Source of the DNA: Pararhizobium arenae
Lineage (GTDB): Bacteria > Pseudomonadota > Alphaproteobacteria > Rhizobiales > Rhizobiaceae
Length of the DNA stretch: 64,000 nt
Reading direction: 5' to 3'
Assembly (NCBI RefSeq): GCF_001931685.1
Contig: NZ_MOOY01000007.1
Span: 114,130 to 178,129, forward strand
Shown here: piece by piece, positions 62,497 through 64,000 of the stretch
Layout of the letters: each line of letters opens with the position of its first letter
Numbering within the stretch: position 1 is the first letter of the stretch
Translations under genes and position numbers: made by a program
The notes under the pieces: generated by a model
The model's database searches: none
Told to the model about the DNA's origin: nothing
What the model saw: the letters and a program-made list of their open reading frames with translations, nothing else

Positions 62497-63018
62497 TCAG
62501 AGATTACGCCCCGAAACGCTGTCGATCCGCGTTGTCCAGCGCGGCGTGCGTGGCGTGGCGCCGAGGCGGTTGGGGAAGGTGAAGAAGGTGCTGATCGCCT
62601 GACTTTCGCCCGGCGGAACACGGGCAAGGATCAGCGCGGTATCCTCGCCGACCAGGCGGCATGGGGTCTCGGCGCAATCTTCGAGGATGGCCGTCAGCCT
62701 GAAATACTCCAGAAAAGCGCCGCTCGTGTTGCGCACGGTACCCGTCGCGCGAAAACTCAGGTCGGTACCATTGCGCTCGAAGCCAATGGTTTCGACCACA
62801 ATCTGATCCGGCGTGATGGGCGGGGCCGGTCGCGCGGCGGTTGACGGTTCCGCGGCGGGCTTGCGGTTGTCGTCCGTCAGCCAGACCACGAAAGCGACGC
62901 AAAGACCGATTGCCACCAGCACGCTCAGAACAGGTTCGGCGAAGCGGCGGAACCGCGACGAACGCATGGCGAAATAGACGATCAATATGGCCGCCAGCGC
63001 GGGAATTATCCAGATCAT
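62497..63018 (-). CDS. Membrane-anchored protein with FxLYD-like beta domain, unknown
   Basis: 173 residues: two hydrophobic segments at about 2-18 and 30-50, a Pro/Ala-rich linker, then an immunoglobulin-like domain (TGTVRNTSGAFLEYFRLTAILEDCAETPCRLVGEDTALILARVPPGESQAISTFFTF) like FxLYD domains, with a Cys pair. The domain should be outside the cytoplasm. Function unknown. Its stop is only 4 bases from the stop of the Rieske gene. Confidence 0.65.
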   Translation of the reverse strand: MIWIIPALAAILIVYFAMRSSRFRRFAEPVLSVLVAIGLCVAFVVWLTDDNRKPAAEPSTAARPAPPITPDQIVVETIGFERNGTDLSFRATGTVRNTSGAFLEYFRLTAILEDCAETPCRLVGEDTALILARVPPGESQAISTFFTFPNRLGATPRTPRWTTRIDSVSGRNL

Positions 63019-63119
63019 TCAAAAGCCTCCCAGGCCAATATAGGAAGCCGGACGCTGCGAGGGAAGCTGTGCGCGTCGCTATAAAGCGAGAACTTCATTC
63101 GCAGCCTGGAGACCAGATT

Positions 63120-64000
63120 TTACTTCAGGCTGATCCAGTAGGCGCCGCGAAAAGGCACGGCGGCAAAGCGTGCGTTGATTTCCTTCAGGCTCGCATCCGG
63201 ATCGATGTCGCCGAAGATGTCCGGACGCAGCCAGTGGGCGAAGGCCTCGGCTGCGAGGATATTGAGCGGTACGGCATTGAAGAAGTTCCAGAGGCCATGC
63301 ACACGACCCTCGCGCACACCCTTGAGGTTGGCAAGCAACGGGTTTTTCACAGCCGCTTCCAGCGTGCTGCGGGCTTCTTCCGGGTCAACGCCGGGGCCAA
63401 TCGAGAAGCTGCTATAGGTGCCGCCCGGCGAGGCCGTGGCAATATAGACTTCCGGGTCGGCGGCGATCAGGAATTCGCTGCTGACGGTGCCGCCCTGCGG
63501 CGGCAGGTTCTTGTTGGCGATGTTCCGGCTGCCGGTGATGGCGATGAACGCGCCGAGCCCGCCGACGCCATAGGCGTAGCAGCAGCGATCCGGGTTCGGG
63601 AAGGCATCCATCACCACCGTCGGGCCGGGCTCAGGATGGGCGGCCACCCGGTCCGTGATGGTCTTCAGATGCGCCTCGTAGAAATTGGCAAAGGCATTGG
63701 CCTGCTCATCGCGCTCCAGAATCTGGCCGAGCAGGCGCATGTTTCCGGGGGTATTCTTGAGCGCATCGCTGTTGAAATCCACGACCACGACCGGCAGGTC
63801 GATGCTTTCCATATATTCGATGGCGCGCTTGCCGAGTTCGGTATCCGCCTGCCAGTTGGCGAGGATGGCGAGATCGGCATTCAATGTCAGAATCGTCTCC
63901 ATCGAAAGCCCGTCACCCGTACCATTGCCGATCAGCGGCACATCTGCCAGCCTCGGAAACTTGGCGACGAAATCCTTGTAGATTTCCGGATTGTCGCCCT
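63120..64000 (-). CDS. Iron/siderophore ABC transporter substrate-binding protein (3' part)
   Basis: Open frame running off the right edge; the start and signal peptide are outside the window. The visible 293 or so residues are a class III (FecB/FhuD/BtuF) binding protein: ADLAILANWQADTELGKRAIEYMESIDLPVVVVDFNSDALKNTPGNMRLLGQIL, an SRNIANKNLPPQGGTVSSEFLIAADPEVYIA stretch, and GRVHGLWNFFNAVPLNILAAEAFAHWLRPDIF near the end. It should bind a ferric siderophore, haem or cobalamin. Permease and ATPase genes probably lie to the right. Confidence 0.82.
   Translation of the reverse strand, partial: GDNPEIYKDFVAKFPRLADVPLIGNGTGDGLSMETILTLNADLAILANWQADTELGKRAIEYMESIDLPVVVVDFNSDALKNTPGNMRLLGQILERDEQANAFANFYEAHLKTITDRVAAHPEPGPTVVMDAFPNPDRCCYAYGVGGLGAFIAITGSRNIANKNLPPQGGTVSSEFLIAADPEVYIATASPGGTYSSFSIGPGVDPEEARSTLEAAVKNPLLANLKGVREGRVHGLWNFFNAVPLNILAAEAFAHWLRPDIFGDIDPDASLKEINARFAAVPFRGAYWISLK

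Overview
This window comes from a GC-rich alphaproteobacterial chromosome or large replicon, most likely a member of the Rhizobiaceae (Rhizobium, Agrobacterium or a relative). The pointers are the gene order pcaQ / pcaDCHGB, a DUF982 gene, a DctB/DctD pair, many PotD- and Bug-type transport systems, and at least six copies of a GC-rich double-palindrome intergenic element (CCCTCTCCCC / CCTTCTCCCC family). I see no rRNA, tRNA, transposase, phage gene or CRISPR array. The content is accessory: nutrient uptake, aromatic catabolism and methylated-amine catabolism.

Layout. 0-2.3 kb: PotD-type binding protein divergent from a TetR regulator and an NTF2-like protein. 2.4-5.4 kb: L,D-transpeptidase, then a TPP riboswitch with the HMP transporter genes thiX and thiY (no ATPase gene beside them). 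5.4-13.3 kb, minus strand: tripartite tricarboxylate transporter (TctA, TctB and two TctC-type receptors) with a DctB/DctD-type two-component system. 13.3-19.4 kb: ZntA-type metal ATPase behind a MerR-family promoter, small lipoprotein, DEAD-box helicase, PepSY protein and cytochrome b561. 19.4-26.1 kb: protocatechuate branch of the beta-ketoadipate pathway (pcaDCHGB) followed by an NTF2-like gene and an M81 peptidase, divergent from pcaQ with a PcaQ-like operator between. 26.1-33.6 kb: GntR regulator divergent from a PotABCD-like ABC operon that ends in an Asp/Glu/hydantoin racemase; small and membrane proteins of unknown function.

33.7-48.3 kb is the most coherent island: GcvT-like aminomethyltransferase, two phytoene-desaturase-like flavoproteins (one frameshifted), SAM methyltransferase, BetI-like TetR regulator, complete PotFGHI-like transporter, flavin amine oxidase, class III aminotransferase and Rieske oxygenase. 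Three inverted repeats of the form TGAAYG-NN-CATTCA sit in its three divergent or upstream control regions (38381, 45513, 48308), so it looks like one regulon, plausibly for import and oxidative dismantling of an N-methylated or polyamine-like compound.

48.4-55.9 kb: DUF1194 VWA protein, glucoamylase-family protein, FhuF-like [2Fe-2S] protein, CbtAB cobalt transporter behind a cobalamin riboswitch, PAS-GGDEF-EAL protein and a LysR regulator. 56.1-62.5 kb: two tandem 816-residue dimethylglycine/sarcosine-dehydrogenase-like flavoproteins and a second Rieske oxygenase, probably an N-demethylation operon. 62.5-64 kb: a membrane-anchored hypothetical protein and the 3' part of an iron/siderophore-type binding protein cut by the window edge.
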